A stretch of DNA of 57,817 bases, taken from NCBI GenBank assembly GCA_964619675.1, contig CAZUEO010000012.1:1-57817 (forward strand). Direction: 5' to 3'. The DNA comes from JAPLMW01 sp964619675. Lineage in GTDB: Bacteria > Planctomycetota > Phycisphaerae > Sedimentisphaerales > UBA12454. The notes under the pieces are model-generated. The model ran no database searches, had not been told where the DNA came from, and saw only the letters and a list, made by a program, of their open reading frames with translations. A program made the position numbers and the translations under genes. Position 1 is the stretch's first letter. Every line of letters starts with the position of its first letter. This document shows, in pieces, positions 18,143 through 25,791 of this stretch.

Positions 18143-19351
18143 ATGCAGATTTACAAGTATATTGTTCGAGATTCTTCAGGAGAACGCAAGGAGGGCCTGA
18201 TGCAGGCGACTTCCCAGCCCGATGTACTTAACTGGCTTCGGGAGCAGGGGTTTATCCCTATATCTGTTGATGAGGTATCTATGGGAGCCAAGAAGGAGCG
18301 GCGGACATCTGGCCGAAAACGAGTCAAATCATCGGACCTGTCGGCGGTTTGCTGGCAGTTGACGACAATGCTCGAGGGCGGAGTTCCGGTTACCACTGCT
18401 TTGGGTACCGTTGCTGAAGATATCGATAATCTGCGGCTTCAGCAGATTATAAAGGATGTCCTGGAGAAAGTGAAGGAAGGCGAATCTTTCTCATCCGGTA
18501 TTTCCAAATATCCTAAGGTTTTCAATAAACTAACAGTCGCCATAATATTAGCCGGTGAAACCAATGGTAATTTGGCCGAGGCATTACGGAGACTGGCGGA
18601 GTATTTCGACGGCCGGGATAAACTTGGCAGTAAGGTCAAACACGCGCTCTCATATCCTATCTTCATGGTGGTGTTTATTATTTTGATGATTGTAGTTATA
18701 ATGACTTTTGTTGTTCCTCGATTCACAGTTATATTTGAACAGCTTGGCGGGGAGCTTCCTGCTTTTACACAAGGGTTTATGGGTGTGTATGACGCCATCC
18801 GCCACCACGCCGTTTGTATTATAGGCACAGCAGTGTTCCTGATAACCTCAGTGATTCTTATTTATACCAAAACCCAAAAAGGACATTATTTGTTCAGCAA
18901 GGCATTTCTTGCGTTTCCTTTAATAGGCAAAGTAATCAGCAGTGCATTTATCGCCACATTCTGCAGGACGATGTCGGCATTAATTGCTTCGGGTGTTTCA
19001 GTGCTTGAAGTATTCAATATTCTTTCCACGATGAGTAGTAATGATATTATAAAATCAGCAGTTGTGCGCACGAAAGAGAATATCGTGGAAGGTTCAAATA
19101 TTTCCTTAAGTATGATTGCCGCCGGTTTCTTTCCCAATATGGTGGTCAAGATGGTACAAATTGGCGAGGAAAGCGGTTCACTGCCCAAAATACTGGAAAG
19201 GACCGCGATATATTACGAGCGAAAAGTGGATGCCACGGTATCCACTATGTTGAGCTTGCTTGAGCCTATAATGATTGTAGTAGTTGGAGGGATTGTACTG
19301 ATAGTAGTGCTTGCGATGTATCTGCCGGTTTTTTCGATGGGAAAAGTATAA
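18143..19351 (+). CDS. pilC: Pilus/type II secretion inner-membrane platform protein (PilC/GspF family)
   Basis: A 402-residue polytopic inner-membrane protein that couples the assembly ATPase to pilin extraction. It has the typical layout: a short N-terminal beta domain (YKYIVRDSSGERKEGLMQA), two T2SSF helical domains (about 68-190 and 270-395; the first contains LTTMLEGGVPVTTALG) and three hydrophobic segments (about 170-190, 220-240 and 372-392). The second copy includes SALIASGVSVLEVF and ends GMYLP-like (LAMYLPVFSM). Length is normal for the family. It lies between the ATPase and the major pilin, the usual order. Confidence 0.93.
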   Translation: MQIYKYIVRDSSGERKEGLMQATSQPDVLNWLREQGFIPISVDEVSMGAKKERRTSGRKRVKSSDLSAVCWQLTTMLEGGVPVTTALGTVAEDIDNLRLQQIIKDVLEKVKEGESFSSGISKYPKVFNKLTVAIILAGETNGNLAEALRRLAEYFDGRDKLGSKVKHALSYPIFMVVFIILMIVVIMTFVVPRFTVIFEQLGGELPAFTQGFMGVYDAIRHHAVCIIGTAVFLITSVILIYTKTQKGHYLFSKAFLAFPLIGKVISSAFIATFCRTMSALIASGVSVLEVFNILSTMSSNDIIKSAVVRTKENIVEGSNISLSMIAAGFFPNMVVKMVQIGEESGSLPKILERTAIYYERKVDATVSTMLSLLEPIMIVVVGGIVLIVVLAMYLPVFSMGKV

Positions 19352-19507
19352 CGTCTCATAATCAGCGTAGATGAGGTAAAAAGAAGTCTGAATTTGGCTA
19401 TATGTGAAGCATTTTTTATACTTTACTATAGTGGGCGGCCGATGTGGCCGATAATTACAGACGTTAATAACGAGAGAATCTTAAAGAATTTTTTAGGAGA
19501 AACTAAA

Positions 19508-19933
19508 ATGAAAAACAGAAAAGGTTTCACATTGGTTGAGCTGATGGTGGTCGTGCTCATCGTCGGCATCCTTGCAGCTGTTGCGATTCCGATGATGCGA
19601 GGCAGAATTGACGCGGCCAAGTGGTCGGAAGGCAAATCTGCTGCAGGCACAATCGCTTCAGGTATCCGTGCCTATGCAGCCGAAAAAGGTACGGCTGTTT
19701 TAGCGGCGCCGGCTTTGACCACTGACCTGGGTTTTGCTGCAAACGACCTCGACGGTACGTATTTTCTCCAGGCCTGCTATGCGGTCAGCGGCGTTTCATG
19801 TGATACACTAGGCCGGGTGGCATTTACCATTACTGTTAATGCTGCCAGCGGTAGAGCCGGCTATCCGACTACTCCCGCCACCACAAATTCACTTACCCAG
19901 GCTATAGGTGCTGCATCGGTCTGGGCATGGTAG
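19508..19933 (+). CDS. Major type IV prepilin-like protein
   Basis: The 141-residue product has a class III signal, MKNRKG, then FTLVELMVVVLIVGILAA: cleavage after Gly6, Phe at +1 and Glu at +5, followed by a roughly 20-residue hydrophobic helix. The C-terminal part is Ala/Gly/Thr-rich with two cysteines, as in small pilin and pseudopilin globular domains. I chose ATG 19508 because it gives the standard short leader and has AGGAG at 19495-19499; the longer opening from 19394 would put 38 residues ahead of it. A strong terminator follows, so this gene is probably made in excess over the minor pilins, as expected for the main fibre subunit. Confidence 0.92.
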   Translation: MKNRKGFTLVELMVVVLIVGILAAVAIPMMRGRIDAAKWSEGKSAAGTIASGIRAYAAEKGTAVLAAPALTTDLGFAANDLDGTYFLQACYAVSGVSCDTLGRVAFTITVNAASGRAGYPTTPATTNSLTQAIGAASVWAW

Positions 19934-19987
19934 ATTTGTATGGTTGTGGGGTCTTTAGCAACTAGTTAATAATGATAATAGCGCAGT

Positions 19988-20015
19988 GGGGGGCATAACG
20001 CCCCCCTAATTTTTT
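19988..20015 (+). terminator. Terminator/attenuator between the major pilin and the minor-pilin genes
   Basis: The 7-bp arms GGGGGGC (19988-19994) and GCCCCCC (20000-20006) close a five-base loop and are followed by TAATTTTTT. It lies 54 bases after the pilin stop and 28 bases before the next start. It should end most pilin transcripts and let some read through. Confidence 0.85.
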
Positions 20016-20020
20016 AACGG
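20010..20020 (+). repeat. Repeated leader element TTTTTTAACGG (copy 2 of 3)
   Basis: The same 11 bases occur at 8342-8352 (before the giant TPR gene), here, and at 22578-22588 (before the second minor-pilin trio), each time 14-24 bases before a start codon. The copies at 20007 and 22575 share TAATTTTTTAACGG followed by C or T and AAA. Here the T run also serves as the tail of the terminator. Confidence 0.55.
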
Positions 20021-20043
20021 CAAAAGAAAAGGCTTGAAATGGT

Positions 20044-20493
20044 ATGTGCCCAAGAGTCTCAAAAGCATTCACCACGTTAGAGGCAAGGCATCAAAGATGC
20101 CTGGCGGCAGCCAAAGGCAGCCTGTCTCCAGCGGGGTTCTCGCTGATTGAGCTGACGATAGCCATTTTAGTTCTCACAATTGTAATAGCTGGAGGCTCTT
20201 ATCTCTTTGTTGGTGGGAGAAGCCGGATTAATCAGCAAAAACATTATCGCGCAGCTACCCTATTGGCTGCTCAGAAATTAGAAGAGTTAAAAGCTGAAGC
20301 AGCAGATAATTATGATAACATAGTATCTAAAGCAGACCAGCCGAAGGTTTTAGAAGGTGTATCCTATAATATAAGTACAGGTGTAGTAGATGTCGGCTTA
20401 TATAAAAATGTCATTGTTACTGTTAATTGGCAGCAGACAGGCACTGTCTATAATGTAAGTTTGATTACTTTTATTGCTCCTAAAGCAGGTTAA
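20044..20493 (+). CDS. Minor prepilin, PilV/GspI-like (first copy), with long leader
   Basis: A 149-residue protein with the prepilin motif SPAG, then FSLIELTIAILVLTIVIAGG, and a small globular domain (RAATLLAAQKLEELKAEA resembles PilV/GspI helices). The leader before the cleavage Gly is unusually long (31 residues), and no better in-frame start exists nearer the motif. The leader begins MCPRVSKAF, which matches CSKVSKAFSL at the start of the second copy at 22607. This suggests that about 24 residues were inserted between the ancestral start and a newer cleavage site. It heads a PilV/PilW/PilX-like trio that is repeated downstream. Confidence 0.8.
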   Translation: MCPRVSKAFTTLEARHQRCLAAAKGSLSPAGFSLIELTIAILVLTIVIAGGSYLFVGGRSRINQQKHYRAATLLAAQKLEELKAEAADNYDNIVSKADQPKVLEGVSYNISTGVVDVGLYKNVIVTVNWQQTGTVYNVSLITFIAPKAG

Positions 20494-20497
20494 TTCG

Positions 20498-20962
20498 ATG
20501 AAAATGGAAGCAAAATCGCAAAAAGGTTTCACCCTCGTAGAACTTATGATTGCGATGACGGCAGGTACTATCCTGGTTTTAGTAGCCGGTATGGTTCTGG
20601 TTGTTGGTCAGACATCCTGGAATAATGCCTGGAAAAGGGTGAATCTTCAAAGGGATGCTTCCTATGCTATGCTTGTAATGAACCGTTCTATTCGGGCTGC
20701 AACCTCCGCAGCAGTGGATGCCAATGGTGGTACAGCCCTGACAACATACGGAACAGGGAATAAAGTAAAATTTTCCCGCATGGCGGGAACTCACAATCTT
20801 CAATGCCAGATTGAAGCACAACCTCAAACTCTTATAAGTGATAAAGTGGACTATTTACACTTTGATGTGAATGAGCCAAGACATACAGTAACAATAAACC
20901 TCGGGTTGAAAAAAGACGATGCACAAACCTATTTTGAATCAACAGTAATGATGCGAAATTAA
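20498..20962 (+). CDS. Minor prepilin, PilW-like (first copy)
   Basis: This encodes 154 residues with leader MKMEAKSQKG, then FTLVELMIAMTAGTILVLVAG: a canonical class III signal with Glu at +5. I chose ATG 20498, four bases after the previous stop, over an upstream TTG at 20474 that overlaps the previous gene. The rest has PilW-like features (MNRSIRAATSA, DYLHFDVNEPRHTVTINL) but is shorter than the second copy (228 residues). The stop codon lies inside a 14-bp tandem duplication (20946-20973). Without it the protein would read through to a TGA at 20990-20992 and end RNSGDGIR. Confidence 0.83.
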   Translation: MKMEAKSQKGFTLVELMIAMTAGTILVLVAGMVLVVGQTSWNNAWKRVNLQRDASYAMLVMNRSIRAATSAAVDANGGTALTTYGTGNKVKFSRMAGTHNLQCQIEAQPQTLISDKVDYLHFDVNEPRHTVTINLGLKKDDAQTYFESTVMMRN

Positions 20963-20973
20963 TGATGCGAAAT
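20946..20973 (+). repeat. 14-bp tandem duplication spanning a minor-pilin stop codon
   Basis: TAATGATGCGAAAT occurs twice head-to-tail (20946-20959 and 20960-20973). The second copy's TAA is the in-frame stop of the PilW-like gene. The arrangement looks like a slippage duplication. Confidence 0.85.
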
Positions 20974-20990
20974 TCTGGGGATGGTATAAG

Positions 20991-22559
20991 ATGAGAATCG
21001 GAAGGTTGAAATCAGAAGGGGGTATAGTACTTGTTGCAGTGATGGTCTTTACTCTTATCCTTACAATTTTAGGTTTCTCCGTGCTTAGTGTGGCGGACAG
21101 TGAGATAGTATTAACTCGGAAAGATATTAACAAAACCAGGGCTTTTTATTTAGCTGAAGCAGGAGTGGAAATATTAAACACAAGATTGCGCAATGGAATA
21201 TTTGGAAACATTGAGGATACGCCCTTAGGAGGAGGAAGCTACCGGATTGATTACTACTCTGGTGCAAACCCTCCTTATGCTATTGTAACTGGCAAAGTAG
21301 GACCCCAGGAGAAAAAAATAAAGGTAGAAGCGTCCTTTCTGGCTCCTCCCTATGAATATGGTATATATGCCGGTGGTGCTGACGGAGAAGATTGGACACT
21401 CCAGTTAAGGGGGGAAGGCGAACCCGTAATTGTCGTGAAGGGAGATTCAGGTGGAAAAGACATAATTAGCGGAAATTTATTTGTTAATGGGGATGTCGCT
21501 TTGTACGACGAAAGCAGGGTTAATCCCGCGCTCTCCCCTAACCCCTATGGGCTCAATGGAGATGTTGAAGCTACTGGTGATGTTGATCGCGAAAGCACTG
21601 CCACGATTTCTGGACTAATTACCGAGAACGCCCCTTTGCGGGATCCTCCTGACTTATTGGGCATGAACTATGCCGTAAATAATACACATAATGTCAGCCA
21701 AATCTTTGCATCAAGCTCCGTTGACTCCAGGGGACGCCTGCCGGTCGGCAATCCGCTGCGCGACGTTTTTGCGAAAAATCCCACCTACGACAGGGCTGCC
21801 GAATGTGCTTCTACGGACGGCGATGATTACTTCTTCGAGCCGTCAGACGGCTTCGTGCCGGGCGGGGGCTCGTCGGATCCTAATCGCTGGATGAAAGCAC
21901 CAACACCCCTTCATGCGGGCACCGACAGGATTTACTATATTGACGGGAACCTGTGGGTGAACAGCAAAAGCGATACGTATGGCTTTAATATGGATGGAAA
22001 AGCTACAATCGTCGTGACAGGCAATATCTACATCTGCGACAATTTGAAGTACGCAGATGCCGACAGCGTGCTTGGACTTGTGGCTCTTGGCGAGTATGAT
22101 ACAAACGGCGATCTTATCGGAGGCAACGTCATTTTCGGCGACCCGGTTTACGGGACGATGTATACCTGTTCTGCGATGATGTTTGCAGCCAATAATTTTC
22201 TTTTCAATAGTAAGTCCCTTGGGAATTTTCCTAAGGAACCCGAGTCCGGGTTTATTCTTAACGGCAACCTTTCTGCACTGAACAAGGTTTCGCTTGAGCG
22301 GGACTGGTATACCAAGACCACCTCGTCCTACCCGTATACCCAGGCCAGACCTGCTCGTTATGACCATCCCAGCGAAATTTGGGTCGACGCCGTGACAGGA
22401 GCGGCCCTGAGCCAAGGGGAGCGGGAGACTGTGAGGCATTATCGGATGATACTTAATTATGATGACCGTGTGCGGACTTGGCTTACACAGCCGCCGGGCC
22501 TCCCAAGAGGAGTGGGAACCATTTTCGATGGACTAAGAAACTGGGAAGAATTACCATAA
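20991..22559 (+). CDS. PilX-like pilus assembly protein with large C-terminal region (first copy)
   Basis: A 522-residue protein. It starts with a PilX-N-like segment (GGIVLVAVMVFTLILTILGFSVL, then TRAFYLAEAGVE, the characteristic AEAG motif). It has no Gly-Phe-Glu prepilin site, as in other PilX-N family proteins. The long remainder is rich in Gly, Asn and Asp beta-type repeats (NGDVALYD, YIDGNLWVN, IVVTGNIYICDN), suggestive of a beta-solenoid. The same pattern appears in the second copy at 23795 (YVNGNVVIG, VVATGNIWIADS). It may cap or decorate the pilus. The region before about 21700 looks somewhat different in codon choice (more GGA and CCT) from the rest, possibly a recombination seam. 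Confidence 0.8.
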   Translation: MRIGRLKSEGGIVLVAVMVFTLILTILGFSVLSVADSEIVLTRKDINKTRAFYLAEAGVEILNTRLRNGIFGNIEDTPLGGGSYRIDYYSGANPPYAIVTGKVGPQEKKIKVEASFLAPPYEYGIYAGGADGEDWTLQLRGEGEPVIVVKGDSGGKDIISGNLFVNGDVALYDESRVNPALSPNPYGLNGDVEATGDVDRESTATISGLITENAPLRDPPDLLGMNYAVNNTHNVSQIFASSSVDSRGRLPVGNPLRDVFAKNPTYDRAAECASTDGDDYFFEPSDGFVPGGGSSDPNRWMKAPTPLHAGTDRIYYIDGNLWVNSKSDTYGFNMDGKATIVVTGNIYICDNLKYADADSVLGLVALGEYDTNGDLIGGNVIFGDPVYGTMYTCSAMMFAANNFLFNSKSLGNFPKEPESGFILNGNLSALNKVSLERDWYTKTTSSYPYTQARPARYDHPSEIWVDAVTGAALSQGERETVRHYRMILNYDDRVRTWLTQPPGLPRGVGTIFDGLRNWEELP

Positions 22560-22577
22560 AGCCAATAAGTCCGATAA

Positions 22578-22588
22578 TTTTTTAACGG
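22578..22588 (+). repeat. Repeated leader element TTTTTTAACGG (copy 3 of 3)
   Basis: Part of a longer stretch (22569-22593). GTCCGATAATTTTTTAA (22569-22585) recurs exactly at 25523-25539 upstream of pilM, and TAATTTTTTAACGG (22575-22588) recurs at 20007-20020. It precedes the second minor-pilin trio. Confidence 0.55.
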
Positions 22589-22606
22589 TAAATAGGGGGA
22601 CTTGAA

Positions 22607-23083
22607 GTGACAGTTGTATGCTCAAAAGTCTCAAAAGCGTTCTCGCTGGTTGAGGTAATCATCGCAATGGTCATTATAACAGTGATGGCTATTGGCGCTT
22701 TGAATTATCGATGTTATGCGGTCAAACATGCACAAATAGCACGTGCACAACTGGTGGCGACCCGCATAACGCAAATGATTTTGGATGATTGGAAAAGCAC
22801 CGGCGGCAGCACCAGCTATAACCCGACTGCTATCGGAATGGGGTTTGCCGGTACATTCAGCACTATTACTCCGGGCGGCAGCGGCGTCACTTATAATATT
22901 ACCCAGGACGGCATTACGATGAGCGTTACCCTGTCTTGTGCAAATATTGTTGAAGGAGCCGTAACTTTACCCCTGAGGCAACTTACCGTAACTGTCAGAT
23001 GGCGCAAGGATTTTGGCTCAGGGTCAATAGGAACTGGCGACCCGTCAATACAGTATACCACTTATGTCAGAATCGATGTATAA
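22607..23083 (+). CDS. Minor prepilin, PilV/GspI-like (second copy)
   Basis: This encodes 158 residues starting at GTG 22607 with GGGGGA at 22595-22600. The leader MTVVCSKVSKA is followed by FSLVEVIIAMVIITVMAIGAL: Phe at +1 and Glu at +5, but Ala instead of Gly at -1. That is uncommon for prepilin peptidase substrates, though Ala is tolerated in some. A globular domain follows with VATRITQMILDDWKSTGG. It is the counterpart of the gene at 20044; both begin with (R/K)VSKAF and share upstream DNA. It overlaps the next gene's earliest possible start. Confidence 0.83.
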   Translation: MTVVCSKVSKAFSLVEVIIAMVIITVMAIGALNYRCYAVKHAQIARAQLVATRITQMILDDWKSTGGSTSYNPTAIGMGFAGTFSTITPGGSGVTYNITQDGITMSVTLSCANIVEGAVTLPLRQLTVTVRWRKDFGSGSIGTGDPSIQYTTYVRIDV

Positions 23084-23762
23084 AAATTCGAGCGGCTGGA
23101 CTCGTTCCGGCGTTACCTTAATCGAGTTGGTAATAGCTGCAGCTATTTCTACACTGCTTGTGCTGATAGTTGGGGATTTGCTTGTCAGCGGCCAGCGATT
23201 CTGGCAGCAGACCTATAGCGACTCGCAAAAGCAGATAAAACAGGATGAGCAGGCAATTATGATAAAATTCGGAAATATGGGCAGAAAGTCCAACCGCATG
23301 TCTTCCGGTAGTTGGCAGGGCTACAAAGTATACACGAATCACGGTGATACAGTCCGCGCGACGACTAACCCCGGCACACTGATAGCCGATGGCAATGCCG
23401 TTGAGTTCGGATACTGGAACTGTGACTGGGACGATGCCGGTTTTAATCCGAGTACTGTCGTTGACAAGAGCAAGATATGCACTGATTATGTCGAGTTTTA
23501 TCTGACAGGTAGTACATTCAACGCTGAATACGGTGTATATGATTACACCCAGGGTGGTCTGAAGGTGCCTGTGAGAACTGAGATAATTGCCCAAAACGCA
23601 TCTGCCGGAACTGCCGGGATGGGGGTATTCAGTCATACAACGGACATCAACGGAAATGGAAATGGAAGCGTAAGAATAAACTTAAAGCTTACAGACCCTG
23701 CTGACGGGGAATTTATAGTAGTAAAAACGGCAACGCTGCTGCGGGTTGTTTGGCCCCGGTAG
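23076..23762 (+). CDS. Minor prepilin, PilW-like (second copy)
   Basis: This encodes 228 residues from ATG 23076: leader MYKNSSGWTRSG, then VTLIELVIAAAISTLLVLIVG, with Gly at -1, Val at +1 and Glu at +5. An ATG at 23064 would add four residues; either start overlaps the preceding gene's end, suggesting translational coupling. The body (MIKFGNMGRKSNRMSSGSW, YVEFYLTGSTFNAEYGVYDYT, and a final beta-rich IVVKTATLLRVVWPR) has the PilW layout. It pairs with the PilW-like gene at 20498 as the middle member of the second trio. Confidence 0.83.
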   Translation: MYKNSSGWTRSGVTLIELVIAAAISTLLVLIVGDLLVSGQRFWQQTYSDSQKQIKQDEQAIMIKFGNMGRKSNRMSSGSWQGYKVYTNHGDTVRATTNPGTLIADGNAVEFGYWNCDWDDAGFNPSTVVDKSKICTDYVEFYLTGSTFNAEYGVYDYTQGGLKVPVRTEIIAQNASAGTAGMGVFSHTTDINGNGNGSVRINLKLTDPADGEFIVVKTATLLRVVWPR

Positions 23763-23794
23763 ATAACCTGGCCGACGAAAGAAGGTGGGTGGTT

Positions 23795-25474
23795 ATGGTA
23801 AAAAGAAGAAAAAATCAATCTTCCCGCAAAGGCCTGATTCTTGTTCTGGTAGTAGTTGTACTGATTATCCTGGCCGTTTTTGGAATTGGCATCCTGAATA
23901 CCTCTTTTGGCGTCAGACGCCAGGCGATAGTATTGAAGAATGAGGCATCCGCAATGCTTGCCGCCGAGGCGGGTTACGAAAAAGCGTTGGTATGGATGGA
24001 ACAGCAGCCCGATGTAATAAGCTCCCTCGCTGCTGCAGGAGGCACGGCGGTCGGCAACGAAACTTTTACCAGCAGCAACAGCAACTACAACTATTCAATC
24101 AGCATCAACCCCGTCGGTACCGGTTCGCGGGTTGTCTATAGAATCGTGTCAGACGGTCTGTGCGGCACATCAAGCAGAACCGTGCGGGTTCTGGTAATGC
24201 AGGCGGTAAGCGGCTGGGATATGGGTATATGCCAGGTACCTTCCGGCACCTCATCGACAATACCGGTTAGTTTTGTTACCAACGAAATAATAGATATGCC
24301 GTTACATATAAACACGGATGACACCAATCCTTCCGGTGATAGAGATATTTACATTTCAGGTACGCCGCAATTCCTTCGGGAAGTTGAAATGGGCGAATCG
24401 GAGGACGGCAAATACACCAGTGTTATGGGATTGTTTCAAGGGAGTATATGTTTCGACCAGCCCGACGGTAAGGTAACCGATGAAGCTGCCATAACGGCTA
24501 AAGTAGCCAGGTTCGCCTCTACGGTAAAGTCGACTTACAACTTTACACCGGCTCTATCAGGTACTTTTACAGTGGACAAACAGGCACCTGCCGTGCAACT
24601 TGAATTCTTTGTGGATAATGCCGGAGTAGGCAGGGTAAGAATAACCGATAATTGTGTGGTCAGAGGATATACTCCCAATACGTATGATTATAGAATCAAG
24701 GCTGGTACCGATGGAACAGAATACGAGAAATATAACGTGTACGGCTGTCATTATATCCCTGCCGGTGAGGCAAGAACGGTTGTGAATCTCGACGACACAT
24801 ACGTTACACCCAGTTACGGAGGTTTATCCTACGGCCTGATTTACGTAAACGGCAATGTCGTTATCGGCAGCGCTGAAGAAAACGCTGCGGCGCTTGGCGT
24901 GCCTACAAGTCAGCTTAATACTGTCAAAGGTAATGTTTCTGTTGTGGCAACAGGGAATATCTGGATAGCCGATTCGTTAACGGTTGCCGACGATCATGAT
25001 TCAAATGGTATGCCCCTCGATACCAACCCGAATATGATATCGATGTTATCAGGTACAACAGGTGTAATTAAAGTTATCGACCCCGGCAGACAGGATGCGA
25101 TATCGCCAACAGATATTTCAACATTGGCCACCTATGAACCCACAGGCCTTAAAGACAGCGGATATGCGGACTATACTTATCACCGGCATCTGCCCGACCC
25201 GGTGGTTGTGGAAGCCGGAATCGTGGTAGGCGGTGGCGGCTGGGGAGCGGAATATGTGCGTAACCGCAAAGAACTTACACCTCCTCAGGACTACCTTGTA
25301 GTGCGGGGCACAGTAACCGAACGTGTCCGAGGCGTAGTGGGACTGACCGGCAATGACGGTTTTCTCAAATATTATTACTTCGACCAGAGGCTGCTGCTGG
25401 GCTTTATTCCCGAAGATATGAGATTGAAGGGCAAATATGTTCCAGTTCCCGCCGGCTGGAGCGATTATCGGTAG
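23795..25474 (+). CDS. PilX-like pilus assembly protein with large C-terminal region (second copy)
   Basis: This encodes 559 residues. I chose ATG 23795, preceded by GAAGGTGGG, because it gives a short basic N terminus (MVKRRKNQSSRKG) before the hydrophobic helix LILVLVVVVLIILAVFGIGIL. An upstream start near 23750 would overlap the previous gene. The PilX-N-like AEAG motif occurs in MLAAEAGYEKALVWMEQ. The C-terminal two thirds share with the first copy the segments YVNGNVVIG and VVATGNIWIADS and a closing YYYFDQRLLLGFIP, similar in place to ILNYDDRV there. This supports common descent. The function is probably at the pilus tip or in assembly, by analogy with PilX/PilY loci. Confidence 0.8.
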   Translation: MVKRRKNQSSRKGLILVLVVVVLIILAVFGIGILNTSFGVRRQAIVLKNEASAMLAAEAGYEKALVWMEQQPDVISSLAAAGGTAVGNETFTSSNSNYNYSISINPVGTGSRVVYRIVSDGLCGTSSRTVRVLVMQAVSGWDMGICQVPSGTSSTIPVSFVTNEIIDMPLHINTDDTNPSGDRDIYISGTPQFLREVEMGESEDGKYTSVMGLFQGSICFDQPDGKVTDEAAITAKVARFASTVKSTYNFTPALSGTFTVDKQAPAVQLEFFVDNAGVGRVRITDNCVVRGYTPNTYDYRIKAGTDGTEYEKYNVYGCHYIPAGEARTVVNLDDTYVTPSYGGLSYGLIYVNGNVVIGSAEENAAALGVPTSQLNTVKGNVSVVATGNIWIADSLTVADDHDSNGMPLDTNPNMISMLSGTTGVIKVIDPGRQDAISPTDISTLATYEPTGLKDSGYADYTYHRHLPDPVVVEAGIVVGGGGWGAEYVRNRKELTPPQDYLVVRGTVTERVRGVVGLTGNDGFLKYYYFDQRLLLGFIPEDMRLKGKYVPVPAGWSDYR

Positions 25475-25791
25475 TTAACCGAAGCAGATAGCCATACAGT
25501 TTCTGATTTACTCATACCCTGCGTCCGATAATTTTTTAAAAGTCCTTTTTTGGTTTTCGCTGGGGCGGGAATTTCACAGGTTTTATCAAAGGCAAACTTT
25601 TAGACCTTCCAAACCTTAATTATAAACCAAATCCACAGTATTTATAGGGCTTAATACTCTTGAGGCATCGCTTTGACTGGTAGAGCCTGATTGTAAAATT
25701 CCAAGTGAAACAGCGATTTTTTCAGGCCGATATGAAGATATAGAGTTTAGACCGGAGTATCCGGGTATTTAGAGATAATGGCGGCATTAGT
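25475..25791. other. 317-base gap between the minor pilins and pilM
   Basis: No gene is supported. It holds GTCCGATAATTTTTTAA (25523-25539), an exact 17-base copy of the sequence at 22569-22585, and a second sigma-28-like box GCCGATAT (25726-25733). A promoter for the pilM operon is plausible here. I see no clear terminator. Confidence 0.4.
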
